From positions 124,988 through 188,987 of the forward strand of contig NW_006763146.1 of assembly GCF_000264905.1 (NCBI RefSeq): a stretch of DNA of 64,000 bases, read 5' to 3'. Below, one piece after another: positions 44,752-56,965 of the stretch (its first letter is position 1; each line of letters begins with the position of its first letter). Below the pieces are notes generated by a model. The model was given only the letters and a program-made list of their open reading frames with translations, did no database searches and had not been told where the DNA came from. The DNA comes from Stereum hirsutum FP-91666 SS1 (Eukaryota; Basidiomycota; Agaricomycetes; Russulales; Stereaceae). Position numbers and translations under genes: made by a program.

Positions 44752-47159
44752 ATGGTATCACCCGCTGCTGTGCTCTTGCCAGATATATACGACCCTTTTC
44801 GCTATCACCCTCACTCCCCGTCCGTGCCCTCTCTCTTCCCTTCCCCACCACCTTCGTCCTCACCTTTCCCCCCTCTGTCTCCGTCACCCTCTCGACTGTG
44901 TCTCACCCACGCCTCCCAGCCAGTAGGTCGTCTCCCAGCTCTGCTGTTGCCGCATATGAGAACTCAATAACTCGATTTCACGAAGATCCATGGAGAGTTC
45001 AGACAATGATCGTGTGCATATCACGCGTGAGATAGACATCTTCTCTCTCATTGTTCCAATACCCTGAAGGAAATATCGGCACTTCTAGATCTAAAAGCAC
45101 AAGGACTTTCGAGGGAGGGCAAAAAGAGTAACAGAAAATACTTTGCCACTGTCCAGGTGGGCAACAAAGTGAAATGTACGGAGGAAATTAATGGTGGGGA
45201 GACTGGACCGTACTGGGATGCCGATTTCACGTTGTGAGTGTCACTATGACATTATTAAACTTATTTTCCTCACAAGATCATCGTTAGCGATATCTCCAAG
45301 TCCTCGACACTGGTAGTAAAGATCTTCAAGAAACGTCAGCTTCATGCCGACACTTTGATTGGTTTCTACAAAGAGGAGATAATATCCATTATGTGCAATT
45401 CGGAGTCCACATCCCAAAGTGAGCAATCTTCCTGACACCCCTTTTGTGTGCAATGACTGAATGTGCCCCATAGCAATTACTCGAGCTCTCGATACGCTTA
45501 TGCCTTCCAAGTTCGCAGAATCGGCGCTCCCACAGGTAGAATTCAAGGTCGAGCTTTGTGTCGATCAGGATACCTCTGAACTGGCAGCTGTGGTCTGCCG
45601 CGCGAGGATGAGAGCGTCTCAACTTCAGCCATCGTTTGGTGCGGTACGAAAAGTGTCGTTTTCGCAAGTCCAGTCAGCTAGCGATGTCAACCGCGACATA
45701 ATGGAGAATACCTGGCGGCCGTTTCTCGAGAATATAGCGAAGTTCGCAGAAGTTGCCAAGCCCATTGTTGAGGTGAGATTTACATCACATCGCGGACCGT
45801 CTTGAGAATTCAATATTTCTTGTGGTATACTTAGTTGCATCCATACGCCACGGCTGCGTGCAGTATCATGGTTGTTTCATACAAGGTGTGTACCATTCGA
45901 TTATCCTCTAATGCAGTCTACTTACGCTGAGAGGTATTGCGCCTCTTAGATTATCATGGATCAGCTTCAACGAGATATCAATATCCTCTACCTCGTCGAT
46001 ATGTTGGCCGATATTTATGCCTTCGTACACGAAGCTGAGCCACTCCGTCGGATCGAGTCCCACAGTAATATCATGGCTTGTCTAGCTCAGCAAACCATCG
46101 ACTGTGGCTATTTTATCTCTGGGTATTGCAGCGACAGATTTCGTAAGTCAGGCCCATTTTCCTCGTGCGCACGGTATTTACCTTGTATCTTCTCTTCGTC
46201 TCACTCTAGTCACGCGTGCTGTTAAGCATAGCCTGGCACCAACTGATGCCGCCATCATAAAGTATGGACGCAAATTCACAGAACTAAAGGCGGCACTGCT
46301 CGCTCATGCGACGATCAACACTGAAATAACGGTACTACGAATTTGGGATTCTGTTACACGACTCGGTAAGAAAATGAATGCTATGGTTTGGCCTCAAATC
46401 ACTGAAGTCCATACTCTGACGCCAGAAACGAAGGTGGACTTGAGCGATCTCCCCTACGCTGAGGGCGAAGTTTCCTTCCAAAGCCGCAAACAATGCCATG
46501 CTGGGACTCGCGAAGACATCCTTACCGACATCACCCGATGGGTTGATGACCCCAGTCCAGATAAAAAGCGCATTCTTGTGCTTACAGGCGATGCCGGTGT
46601 GGGAAAGTCAGCCATCGCCCACACCATTGCCTATCGCTACCATGAACTCGGCCGTCTAGCTTCGTCCATCTTTGCGAACTCGACCGACGCTGCGTCGTGG
46701 GACCAACTTCCAGACATCATTTTCCCCACCGTCGCTCGCGATCTCGCCGACCTCGATCCTCATTACCGAAGCCGATTGTGGGAGAATATTCACTCCCGCA
46801 GAGCCCTGCGCAAGACACGCGACATCGTTTCTCAGTTGGAAACGTTTATACTCGCACCCTCCAAGGAACTCGACATCACAGGACCCATCGTCATCGTCAT
46901 CGACGGGCTGAGGAAACACAAGTCCGAAAGTCTTCATCATTTCCTAGATGTCCTTGCCGAACGAGCGCAGGATCTCCCGTCGAATTTCCGCATCGTTTTC
47001 ACTACGAGGACTAGTAAGTCCGTCCTGGAACACTTCGACAAGAACCAGAGCGCACGAGTTCTACGCATCCCGAAACTTGATCATCCGATACGCCGAGGGG
47101 ATTCGGTACCACACCTCTCCAGTGTCAGAAAAGCTTTGAAGCGTCTGGCTACTGATTAG
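44752..47159 (+). CDS. C2-like plus NACHT STAND NTPase, truncated
   Basis: Reliable exons: up to 45233, then 45288-45418, 45474-45772, 45835-45885, 45950-46142 and 46210-47159. The first exon(s) between 44752 and about 45061 are uncertain; a Pro/Ser-rich N terminus is likely. The C2-like part runs through KYFATVQVGNKVKC, YWDADFT and TLVVKIFKK...TLIGFY. A helical region follows, then NACHT with Walker A GDAGVGKSA near 46590. Walker B is IVIVIDGL, but the acidic residues usual right after it are replaced by RKHKSES. The frame stops at 47157-47159 shortly after the NACHT core, with no WD40, TPR or ankyrin repeats, and the last 20 residues look out of frame with the family. STAND proteins act in fungal allorecognition and immunity. 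This copy is probably truncated and perhaps inactive. Confidence 0.7.
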
Positions 47160-47852
47160 CTATAACATGAGCACTGGTGAGTCCGCGTGTCATTCTACGG
47201 CTCCCCCATCGAACCGGGCCAATCCGGCAGCATGACTTCTGAAAAACTCACATTGTTAACCTCGCAGAGACCCCAATGACGCTCTGTGGTTTCTCGCCTT
47301 CACTTCTTGTATGATCTTGTGAGTGCTGGCACGAGTCTTGGCTGGAGTGCGGCATTGGTTTAGCGAAGGACTTGTTGGACAGAGTAATCTGCTTTGCAAA
47401 TACGTTCGAGGTTATGGACTGTGATTCTTTGGGCTGCGATTTTTACCTCGGGACCTTTCTTCTTGTCAGCTTCGTTTTCGAGTACTTACCTGTCTCGTCC
47501 TCCGCTGTTTTCTTGTATTTACACAAGGCGCCCCTGGCTCCGCCGGCGCAGTATAAATGCTTTGTACTTAAAAACAAGAGAACTTTCTTCTCGTACGGCA
47601 ATGTCTACGCGTCAGTAGACTGCTTGGACGGTATTGGGTACTTACTTCGCTTGATCACGATTGTAACGCTGTCTGTGTCCTTTTATCGAATGATACCACA
47701 TCCAGTACGCCACAGAACGCTCTACCCCCAGGTCTATGTTCAAGAATCAAGCTCTGTATATGCCAAAGGGGTACATAGGATCGCGCTCATGTAACCGACG
47801 GCGCCACTCAGACCTGCGCCACCCGACGTCGCACAGTACACGCACCCTGAAA
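47160..47852. other. intergenic with one half of a dispersed short repeat
   Basis: A 140-codon frame at 47372-47794 has no family resemblance. GCGCCCCTGGCTC followed by TATAAATG near 47528-47562 recurs near 61728-61760. Confidence 0.4.
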
Positions 47853-48920
47853 TCATACCCCACCACGCTCGTGCCCACTCGCCGTCGCCCTCCTCCGCAC
47901 CTCCGTCTCCCTTTCTATCTCCATCTCCAGAGCCGCAGCTTCCATCCACTCCTGAAGCCCTCCCCGATCGTATGCATCCGACAGTCTCTGCTGAGCGGCC
48001 GACCAGGTCCATGGTTCTGCCAGATTGACGGTTGATATAGTGTACTGTGGTACTGGTGACAGGGATTGCGGTTCCTCTGAACCCGACGGGTTAGGCAAGA
48101 GAGAAGTAGGCAAGGGGAACGGTGGAGCAGCTATTCGATCGTCGGAGACTTCGGGTGCGCGATGTATTCGAGAAGTAAGGACTGGCATGTGAGTGAGGAT
48201 CGATTGTCGCATTCGAGAGGCGAATTCTTCGGTCTGGAGTGAAATGTGTATATTGAGTGAAAGGATAGAGTGAGAGAAATGAAGGAACACACATCTTTTA
48301 CGCCCATGTAACTCTTCACACCCCATATACCGGCTACACCTCCAGTGAGTACGACAAGAGACGCGATGCTGAATGCCTTGAGTGTGTATAGTGGTGCGTT
48401 GAAACCATCATACTCGAGTTCCTGCTCTGAAACTACTTCCGTGTCGTCAAACTCGGTGGAACCTGATATAAGCGGTGATTCGGCAACGGGTGACAGTACG
48501 GTCGCTGAAGCTGCTGTGGACGCCACGGACGCCGGTGGAAGTCGTACCAAGCGACGTGGTGGGGGTGCTGAGGACGATGATGATGACGGTCGTGATTGTA
48601 TTGGAGGTGAGGTTGATAAAGTATTTGACGATATGGATGTAGACTTTGTAGTGATGACAGGTCCTGCCGTCCGTCTCGGTGGAGGAGTCGAAGGACTGGG
48701 TTTGGCAGCATTTGAAACCGAGGCCACTGCACGTTGACGGCGAATGAGGACAAGTGGTACAGCTAACGCGGCCGTGGTCACTACTAACTACACATTGAAA
48801 GCAGTATGAATATGAAGACAAAGTCTATGACAAGAAGAAACGCACGAGAGAAACTGGGACCCATGGTGGGATCACCGGTTTGGAACGTTCTGGATTACCA
48901 ACTTTTGAGGTAGATGGCAT
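47853..48920 (-). CDS. predicted membrane protein, possibly TMEM242-like (313 aa)
   Basis: Minus-strand exons 48920-48855, 48787-48293 and 48233-47853, both introns in phase 0. Segment one is VTTAALAVPLVLIRRQRAVA, a hydrophobic stretch ending in basic residues. A Pro/Ser/Thr-rich linker of about 70 residues and an acidic stretch (FDDTEVVSEQELEYDGFN) follow. A second membrane segment, AFSIASLVVLTGGVAGIWGV, precedes KSYMGVKD and a helical MRQSILTHMPVLTSRIHR. The last part is Pro-rich and then charged. The arrangement of two membrane segments with a conserved loop recalls fungal TMEM242-type mitochondrial proteins, but this match is from memory and weak. The first donor (GTTTCT) is unusual, so exon 1 is the least certain part. 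Confidence 0.7.
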
Positions 48921-50103
48921 GTTTGAAGCATCTGATGAGTTTTGGGATGGAAAAGGCATCCTTGCTGATTTCAAGGAAGGACGCAGCAAGCGCGAAAAGG
49001 AAGACGCGTCAGTCGCGCCTCGACCAAATTCGGAAGGGTGGGCGCAGTGGTAATCTTCCCACGCTTTGCGCTATTTTCCTTGGTTTTCTTTTCCTCGACC
49101 TCACCAGCTAGCTCATCGCAGCCACTCCTCAATCGACAATGTTATACTCAATATTAGTGATCTTCTCGTTTCTTTTGCACTATCATGTCGACCTACCATG
49201 ATCAAACTTGCTACTGAAGTTCGCCATCAGGTCTCCAACTCCGTAATTCGACATGATGCTATCATGTCTACATACATGAATTCGATCCTGCATCAGTCAA
49301 TGAGTATACCACTCTGACAGTTGTGAAGGCGACAAAAATCATCTGATATGTGTGTCCATTACGTCGCTCTTTTTTGATGCAGCATCCTAATAATGCTCAC
49401 AATAGACCTTATATGTTTCAAGTTTACTTGGAACTCGTTGGCGGAAGATCTGTCCGATCCGCCAATGAGCTTTCGCAAAAAGTTTCAAGTTTTAACTAAC
49501 ATATAAGCCCTAATAACGCCATAGAACTTGAGAGTGGTTATTCGTCCGAGTTTACTTTACCCCCAAACTCTCTATGTACTTGGAACCTCAGGTGATCGTC
49601 GGGCTTGAGCCTGTTGTTCCAATTGTGCGCCTTCAGATGCAGGCACGACGCAAAGCGCTTATGCGTTTCGCAGGCAGAAGCTGCCTCATGTCGATTGACC
49701 TGTAGCAGTCGTGTCAACCACAACCCCTAATCTGCAATGTTTCACACTGGCGTGAGGTTTCGTCTGTTATGCCCCCCTTGCAGCGCCTTCAACTTATCTT
49801 CTCCCCACATAAAAATCTGCGGCAGAGTGCCTTTTATTTAGTGGATGTTTCATGGTGTGCAACACGTCTCGACAATCCGATGACATGGCAAGATTCTAAG
49901 GTACGTGTGTAGCTGGGTTCCCTCAGGATAACGGCAGAGAAGACCTCACGGTGCTCACAGGTCACTGTGTGCAGGGCTGTTACGAAGCCTGGTGTGCTTC
50001 TCCGTGTGTCATTCCGCCGCTCGACCGAGGGTATATAAAGTCGCCCCACATGCAGGCAGATGTTTGCCGTCCTTCACCCTCCCTCCACAACCACCAGACA
50101 ATC
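48921..50103. other. intergenic with a block duplicated upstream of ALDH2
   Basis: A stretch around 48945-49071 has a diverged counterpart at 54180-54330 before the second ALDH, for example CTCGACCAAATTCGGAAG against CTCGACCAAATCTGGAAG, and a shared CTTCCCACGC/CTCCCACGC part. It is therefore likely part of the same tandem duplication. No gene is supported. Confidence 0.5.
50008..50039 (+). promoter_or_regulatory. conserved core promoter of ALDH1
   Basis: GTCATTCCGCCG followed by CGACCGAGGGTATATAAA. The block is conserved before ALDH2 at 54800-54829 (GTCATACCGCCG ... TTATATA) while the sequence around it is diverged. The TATA lies about 65-72 bases before the ATG. Confidence 0.6.
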
Positions 50104-52178
50104 ATGACCAGCTTCACTCGCGAGTTTGACACACCCGTCTTTAAAGGCAAGGTGGATTTTCCGACCGGAGTCTATATCAATGGCAAGTTCGCAGCAGGAT
50201 CTGATAATACGACGATCAAGTACGCGCATGCTTTGCTTCTTCGCTCTTCCATCGTATCTAATGTATATCGTCTTTTGATCACAGTATCATCAATCCTAGT
50301 CAGTAGTATCGCTCCCCTCTTCATCTTATGAGTTCGTGCTAATCGTATCGCCCAGCCAATGGCGAGATCATGGCCAAAGTCGCCGAGGCGACGCCCAAAG
50401 ACGTAGACCGGGCCGTCGATGCGGCTCAGAAAGCGTTCGATACCACTTGGGGCCTTCACGCTCCAGGTACTCTTCGTGCTAAACTTCTCAACAAACTTGC
50501 TAGCCTTATGGAGGAACATCAAGATAGGTTGTCCGCTGTAGAGGCAGTTAACAACGGTTCGTTTCTCTTTACCATGCTTTTTTCCTTCCCCCTCTCTATA
50601 CTGACGATCGGAACTTCCCTGCAGGAAAGACCTTCAACTGGGCAAAATACGGAGACGTCGCGATGGCCATCGAGACGGTCAAGTACTACGCAGGTTGGGC
50701 TGACAAGATACAGGGGAAGACCATCGAGACGTCGAAGGGAAAGCTCGCCTACACCCGCCACGAGCCTATCGGAGTGGTCGGTCAAATCGTGGCGTGGAAC
50801 TTCCCAAGTCTGTCCTTTTACCCCCTTATACCTTTAGATTCGCATTGAATCGTTGCTGATGCCATCCCGCGACCGACTATCTCTAGTTCTCCTCATGTGC
50901 TGGAAGATCGCCCCCGCCCTCGCATGTGGCAACACCATCATCTTCAAGCCGTCCGAATTTACTCCTCTCTCTGCTCTCTATCTCGCATCCCTCACCCAGG
51001 CCGCGGGATTCCCGCCGGGCGTCCTGAACGTCGTCACCGGTACAGGCCCAACCATCGGAGAAGCCATATCTTCACACATGGGCATCGAGAAGATTTCGTT
51101 CACGGGCTCGACGAAAGTAGGAAGAAGAATCATGGAATGCGCGTCGAAGAGTAACTTGAAGAACGTGACGCTGGAGCTTGGGGGTAAGAGTCCGAACGTA
51201 ATCTTCAATGACGCGGATGTGGAGTTGGCTGTCGGATGGACTTCGCATGGTATCTTGTGAGTTCTTTCTTTATCCCTTTTCGTCACCCTTAGCTAATTAC
51301 GGAGGCTAATGCGTGGCGATGCTTGGGCAGCTGGAGTGCGGGTCAAGCCTGCGCCGCTGGCTCTCGTATCTACGTCCAGTCCGGCATCTACGACAAATTC
51401 CTGAAACTGTTCAGGGAGAAAACCCAGTCGCTCAAACTCGGTGATCCCTTCAGTACGGACGCTTACCAGGGCCCTGTGGTGTCCAAGGAGCATTATGATG
51501 TACGGTTCTTTCCCATTCTTTCCCTATACTCTCTCCCATTAGACTATTCATTCGATCTCGCGCTTCTTGATAACAGCGAGTCATGGGCTATATTGCCTCC
51601 GGCAAGGCCGATGGTGCTACAGTTTATCAAGGTGGCGAGCGACACGGCGACGCTGGCTACTGGATCCAACCGACCATCTTTACCGACGTGAAGCCGGACA
51701 TGAAGATCGTCAAGGAAGAGATCTTTGGCCCAGTCGGTGTCGTCATCAGATTCGAAGACGAAGACGATGTGGTCAGGCAGGCGAACGATACGGTGTATGG
51801 GCTGGCAGCGGCGATCTTCACGCAGGACATCTCGAGGGCGATGGATGTGTCTGAAAGGTTGAAGGCGGGGACAGTGTGGGTGAGTATTTATCTATATTGT
51901 TTGCTTTGTGAGTGTGGTCGAGAGTTGGCTTACGTGTCTATATGGCGCATTCGGAATGTTTAGATCAATTCCGCGCTCGAAGTGAATGCGGCCATTCCGT
52001 TTGGCGGTTACAAACAATCAGGCATTGGACGAGATCTCGGGGAATACGCTCTCAGCCAGTAGGTCTTCCAGATGTATCCTGTCGCCTAGGACTTTTCTGA
52101 CACACGATTTTCTTACCCGTCATTAGTTACACGAACGTCAAGGCAGTGCACGTCAACATTGGCAATACCCGCATCTAA
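50104..52178 (+). CDS. aldehyde dehydrogenase, copy 1 (500 aa)
   Basis: Exons 50104-50219, 50285-50298, 50356-50556, 50625-50807, 50887-51256, 51331-51499, 51577-51879, 51964-52058 and 52127-52178. Exon 2 is a 14-nt microexon needed to join TTIN and NPTNGEI. Hand numbering puts the catalytic residues at the classical ALDH1/2 positions: N169 (WNFP), E268 (LELGGKSPN) and C302 (SAGQAC). FTGSTKVG and [18 protein letters not shown] are further family signatures. No mitochondrial presequence is apparent, so the cytosol is likely. The enzyme oxidises aldehydes to acids with NAD(P)+. The order and lengths of all nine exons equal those of copy 2 at 54901, so the pair arose by tandem duplication after the introns were in place. 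Confidence 0.95.
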
Positions 52179-53420
52179 GTGAGCGTACTTGGATCATACA
52201 CCTGAGTGCACTCTGATTCTCGTCTCTCGAAGTGTATAATTACTGTATAATTACTCAACCTCGTTGACATGTGTATCTGAACCTATTGCCGTCACAGTAG
52301 CCCTGACAGGCGAAACGTCAGCGACTCAATTCAACCATATCATCGAGTCGCTCGAATATTCTCGGGAATGTTATGTTTCCCGTGCTCAACGCTCAAGTCT
52401 CGCGCCCACGATCAAACCTCATATGACGAAGACGTCCACACTTGGTCACCAGTAGTATCCTCACCTTCATGGAGCCATCGCAGACTCTTCCCCGAAAGAA
52501 TGATTGGTTTAGTGGGCGTACCAGTGGTCAACTTCGCACACATGCATATTGGCAGTAAAATATTCTCCGCCAAGGTCGTCCCGTCGTTCTTCACTCCTGG
52601 CCAGGATGGATGTCCGAGCCAGAGTAAGTAAATTAAACTGGGATCTCAGACTTATCGTCCTCAGTTTAGTGGCAACAACGAGCGTTAGACGCATCTCCAA
52701 AACGACCCATGCCGGAGAGCGTCAGCCTCACGATTCAAGTTACTGATCGGCTCTTTGTCCAGCCCGCCCGAAACCGCGGCGTCGCTCCTTAGTACTTCGG
52801 TTCCTACTTACTGTGTTCATTCGAGGTCCGAGTCTTAGGCTCGCACACCTCCCTCTACCAACCAACGCGTCGGGCTAATCCAAGCCTGAGGCCTGAAAGT
52901 TGTTGTGATTGAGCACCGGGAAGCCGGGGGAGAACGACGAATTGGAGAGAGATGCTGTGTGCGTATGCGGGTATCTGATGAGATGTTGCGGTCAGTTACG
53001 ATCGTACAGAACAATTTGGAAAGTGGATGCCGTCGATGCTACTGAAGGAATATGCGATGTATATTCGTATGACTTGAGTTGCATTTGGATTGCTTATATT
53101 CGCATGGGAAGCACACGGATTTGTGCCCGCGCTGGTCTTCAAAACACGGAATGTCAAACAAAAATATTATATTGTAGATATAGATACTCAAAACAAGAGC
53201 GTCTGTTGGCTTCCCCGAGAAGGGTACTAGTCTCCTGGGCCACGGAGAGGCCGACGCCGGGAGCAAGCTCGCACTGAACTGTGCTCCCTATACCAGGAGA
53301 AAAAAGAGGAGGGAGGGGTAAAAGGGTGAGTCGGGAGTGAGTGGATGCGAGGCTGATCACCGGCACCCACGCCCGACCCGAAACGAACAACGCTGTACGG
53401 CTTGTCCGTGGCCCGAACCA

Positions 53421-53895
53421 AACTGTTTATTCGGTGCGATCATGCCTGAGACAGATTACCCACCCGTCCACAGCTTGGAACGAACCAAGAAGGAAAGGTT
53501 GAAACTGCTTATTCGGTGCGATCATGCCTGAGGCAGATTACCCACCCGTCCACAGCTCAAGAAAAAGGCGAACGAACCAAACTGCTTATTCGGTGCGATC
53601 ATGCCTGAGACAGATTACCCACCCGTCCACAGTTTGGAACGAACGTTAGGAAGAAAGAAAAGATCGTGCAGCGTGGTGCTATTGCTGCCTCGAGGAGACA
53701 GAATATCCGCCCGCTGCCCGGTTCGAACGAGCGGATCGAGCCATGAACAAGTGGGATCATGCCTAGGGCAGATTACCGACCCATTCACGACCCGAAACCG
53801 AACGAACGAAGGTGAAAAGGGTATACTAAAAAGTAGAGCCGGTAGTTACGGTGCGATCATGCCTGGGGCAGATTACCCACCCACGTCCCGGCTCA
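53421..53895. repeat. minisatellite-like tandem repeat, five units
   Basis: Units share GCGATCATGCCTGAG followed by CAGATTACCCACCC. The GATCATGCCT core starts at 53438, 53520, 53597, 53755 and 53855. The first three units are nearly identical over AACTG(T/C)TTATTCGG to GTCCACAG and are spaced 82 and 77 bases apart. Units four and five are diverged, and a weak sixth may start near 53350. The units lie between the two ALDH genes. Confidence 0.8.
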
Positions 53896-54799
53896 AAAAA
53901 CGGGAGAGGAGATGGTAAATGTAAAAAGGTGATGGGACTTTTTGGTGGACGAACCTTACTGGCCTTTATACTCTTCGGGCGTGGCTACGCTCTGTGAACG
54001 CAGCCCTCGATGCGACCGCCAGTCTGAGATATGTCTCAGAATGATTGGAGGCGGTGTGGGTTGGGTGGCGCCGGTGAGACATTATGTGGCGCGATGAATT
54101 GAATTTGAGACAGTTCCAGGACTGGCGGGCTCGATCATTTCAGCTCTGCAACGCAATTCTGTTGTGCATGGGCAACGAGAACTTCATCTCGGAGTGTCTA
54201 AGGCAAGCTGGTCGAGGGTGCGCCGAAAAGGTAGTCGGGAAGGCTGGCGTCTGCAGCAAGTTGATATGATCTGCGTCTCGACCAAATCTGGAAGCAAATA
54301 TGTAGTGGATGTTCTCCCACGCTTACGCGCGTCGCCGAAATTTTTGGACATGGCAGCTGCACACTGAACGACCACCTATCCTTCTTTCCGTTCCCTATTC
54401 ATTGGTCCCTTTGCTGGTGCTCGACCATCGCGTATTGGATAGTATGCAGTGGAGATTATTGCTCTGATCGTGCGAATGAGGGCCTTCGCGATAAATGTCA
54501 CATTTTCCTCGCCACAGACGCACGCCCTTGTTCGCATGTTGCACCTCAGGCAGCTAATAAATATGTCACCCGATCTACCCAGGCGAGCTCGAATAGGAGG
54601 CCTCTTCGCCCCTTGTCTCGCTATGATATAACACCCTTCGTGACCCCAGCGACGATCAGCGCTCATTGTTAGCGGACCGTTAGCTGGTTCAAGCAAGCCT
54701 GGGCTCCATCATGTCTCTCTGTGCGATCGCGAGCCAAGGAAACCTCCCCTGGAATGTCGTTCCGCTGCTATGGAGACTTCAAACTGTGCACTTCTTGGT

Positions 54800-54829
54800 G
54801 TCATACCGCCGGTAGACCGAAGTTATATA
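54800..54829 (+). promoter_or_regulatory. conserved core promoter of ALDH2
   Basis: GTCATACCGCCG and, 12 bases on, TTATATA, as in ALDH1. The TATA-like box lies about 75 bases before the ATG at 54901. Confidence 0.55.
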
Positions 54830-54900
54830 GGACGTCTCACGTATAGACTAACCTTCATACTCTCACCCATAACCCTCTCTTCATAACGCTCCGAACGATC

Positions 54901-56965
54901 ATGAACAATTTCACCTACAAATTTGATACGCCCGTCTTCAAGGGCAAGGTGGACTTTCCTACTGGCGTCTTCATCGATGGCAATTTCATAGCAGGTTCTA
55001 ACAATACGACCATCGAGTGCGCACATATTCTCTTTTCCTCCTCTCCAATACATCTAATTCTCATTCATCCCTCCGATGCAGCGTCATTAATCCTAGTCAG
55101 TTTCCCACCCGTTCTTTCTTTCTGAACACTTGCACTTACTTCGTTTACCAGCTAATGGCGAGATTATCGCCAAGGTCTCAGAAGCAACGACCAAAGACGT
55201 AGACCTTGCTGTTGAAGCAGCCCAGAAAGCATTCGACACTACATGGGGCCTCAACGCTCCAGGCGCTCTTCGTGCAAGACTTCTCAATAAGCTCGCCACA
55301 CTCATGGAGGAGCATCACGACAGGCTGTCAGCCGTAGAGGCACTCGACAACGGTTCGTTGGTCTCGACCGGAACCATCCACTTCACGGTTACCGCGCTGC
55401 CACTAACAACTTCTCTGCAGGAAAGACCTTCAATTGGGCAAAATATGGAGACGTTACGATAGCCATCGATACGATCAAATACTACGCAGGCTGGGCTGAC
55501 AAAATTCAGGGGAAGACTATCGAGACGTCGAAGGGGAAGCTCGCCTACACCCGCCACGAGCCTATCGGAGTAGTTGGGCAAATCGTAGCCTGGAACTTCC
55601 CTCGTGAGTCTTTTTGCATCCGGACGACTCTTATTCCACCTGAAAGCATTGCTCACGCCACGCTGCGATTGGTTGGCCGTAGTACTCCTTATGTGCATAA
55701 AAATCGCGCCCGCGCTTGCCTGCGGCAATACCATAGTCTTCAAACCATCAGAATTCACCCCGCTCTCCGCTTTGTACCTCGCCTCTCTTATACGAACTGC
55801 CGGCTTTCCATCGGGCGTATTCAACGTCGTTGTCGGGACGGGACCTACGGTCGGCGAAGCCATATCTCTGCACATGGGTATCGAGAAGGTGGCTTTCACA
55901 GGCTCGACGAGAGTCGGGAGGAGAATCATGGAGTGTGCGGCGAAGAGTAACTTGAAAGATGTGACGTTAGAGCTCGGAGGGAAGAGTCCGAACGTAATCC
56001 TCAACGATGCGGATCTGGAGTTGGCAGTTGGGTGGAGTTCCCATGGAATCTTGTGGGTGTTTTTTGTCCCCTTTCCTTCATCGACGATTAGCTCTGGATT
56101 CTGATATATTACGTTGGGCGGGAAGCTGGAGTTCAGGTCAGGTTTGCATGGCTGGTTCCAGGATATTTGTCCAGTCAGGAATCTACGACGAGTTTCTCAA
56201 GCGATTTACCGAAAAGACTCGGTCACTCAAACTAGGAGATCCCTTCGACGCAGACGCCTATCAGGGCCCCGTGGTGTCGAAAGAGCATTACGACGTACTT
56301 CTCTTCCTTCACTCCAATTTTCATTCTCCCTTCTTATACTAAACGTCTCGCAATTCTCTCTGTGCACAGCGCGTCATGGGTTACATCGCCTCCGGCAAGG
56401 CCGATGGCGCCACAGTTCACCAAGGTGGCGAGCGACACGGCGACTTGGGCTACTGGATCCAGCCAACCATCTTCACCAACGTCAGGCCGGATATGAAGAT
56501 CGTCAAGGAAGAAATATTCGGTCCGGTCGCTGTCATCATCAAATTTGAGGATGAAGATGACGTGGTAAGGCAAGCAAATGACACAGTGTATGGGTTGGCA
56601 GCAGCGGTCTTTACGCAGGATGTTTCGAGAGCGTTGGATGTGGCGCACAGATTAAGAGCGGGGACCGTTTGGGTAAGCACAGTGTTCAGGCTAACCTCTG
56701 AGTCGCCGTCGGGAGCTGAGTTTGCGATATTTCTTGTGCTGTCGGGATGGGTTATCTAGATTAATTCCGCCTCTGAGGTGAATGCGGCCATTCCTCTCGG
56801 GGGCTATAAGCAATCTGGAAATGGACGTGATCTTGGGGAGTATGCCCTCAGCCAGTATGTCTTCTCTTTTGTCACCTTTGACTTAATCGTCGGCCAATAC
56901 TTTCCTCCGTCAGCTACACAAACGTCAAGGCAGTGCATGTCAACATTGGCAACACCAGGATCTGA
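54901..56965 (+). CDS. aldehyde dehydrogenase, copy 2 (500 aa)
   Basis: Exons 54901-55016, 55082-55095, 55152-55352, 55421-55603, 55683-56052, 56126-56294, 56370-56672, 56760-56854 and 56914-56965. Every exon has the length of its counterpart in copy 1, including the 14-nt microexon (CGTCATTAATCCTA). The catalytic set is intact: [13 protein letters not shown] and [10 protein letters not shown] with the Cys at position 302. Differences are scattered conservative substitutions (for example VTLELGG kept, KVG to [13 protein letters not shown] to [10 protein letters not shown]), so both copies look functional and have diverged for some time. A cytosolic NAD(P)-dependent aldehyde dehydrogenase is expected. 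The substrate is not inferable. Confidence 0.95.

Larger units (their letters stand above)
52179..54900. other. intergenic between the ALDH copies, with minisatellite and duplicated block
   Basis: No gene supported. Contains the tandem repeats at 53421-53895 and the duplicate block at about 54180-54330. Confidence 0.5.

Noticed and set aside
47372..47794. 140-codon plus-strand frame with hydrophobic stretches
   Set aside because: No recognised family, and part of it overlaps a dispersed repeat.
24219..56965. A secondary-metabolite cluster of SDR, ALDH and membrane genes
   Set aside because: No PKS, NRPS, terpene synthase, P450 or transporter was found, and the oxidoreductases are local paralogues, which tandem duplication explains.
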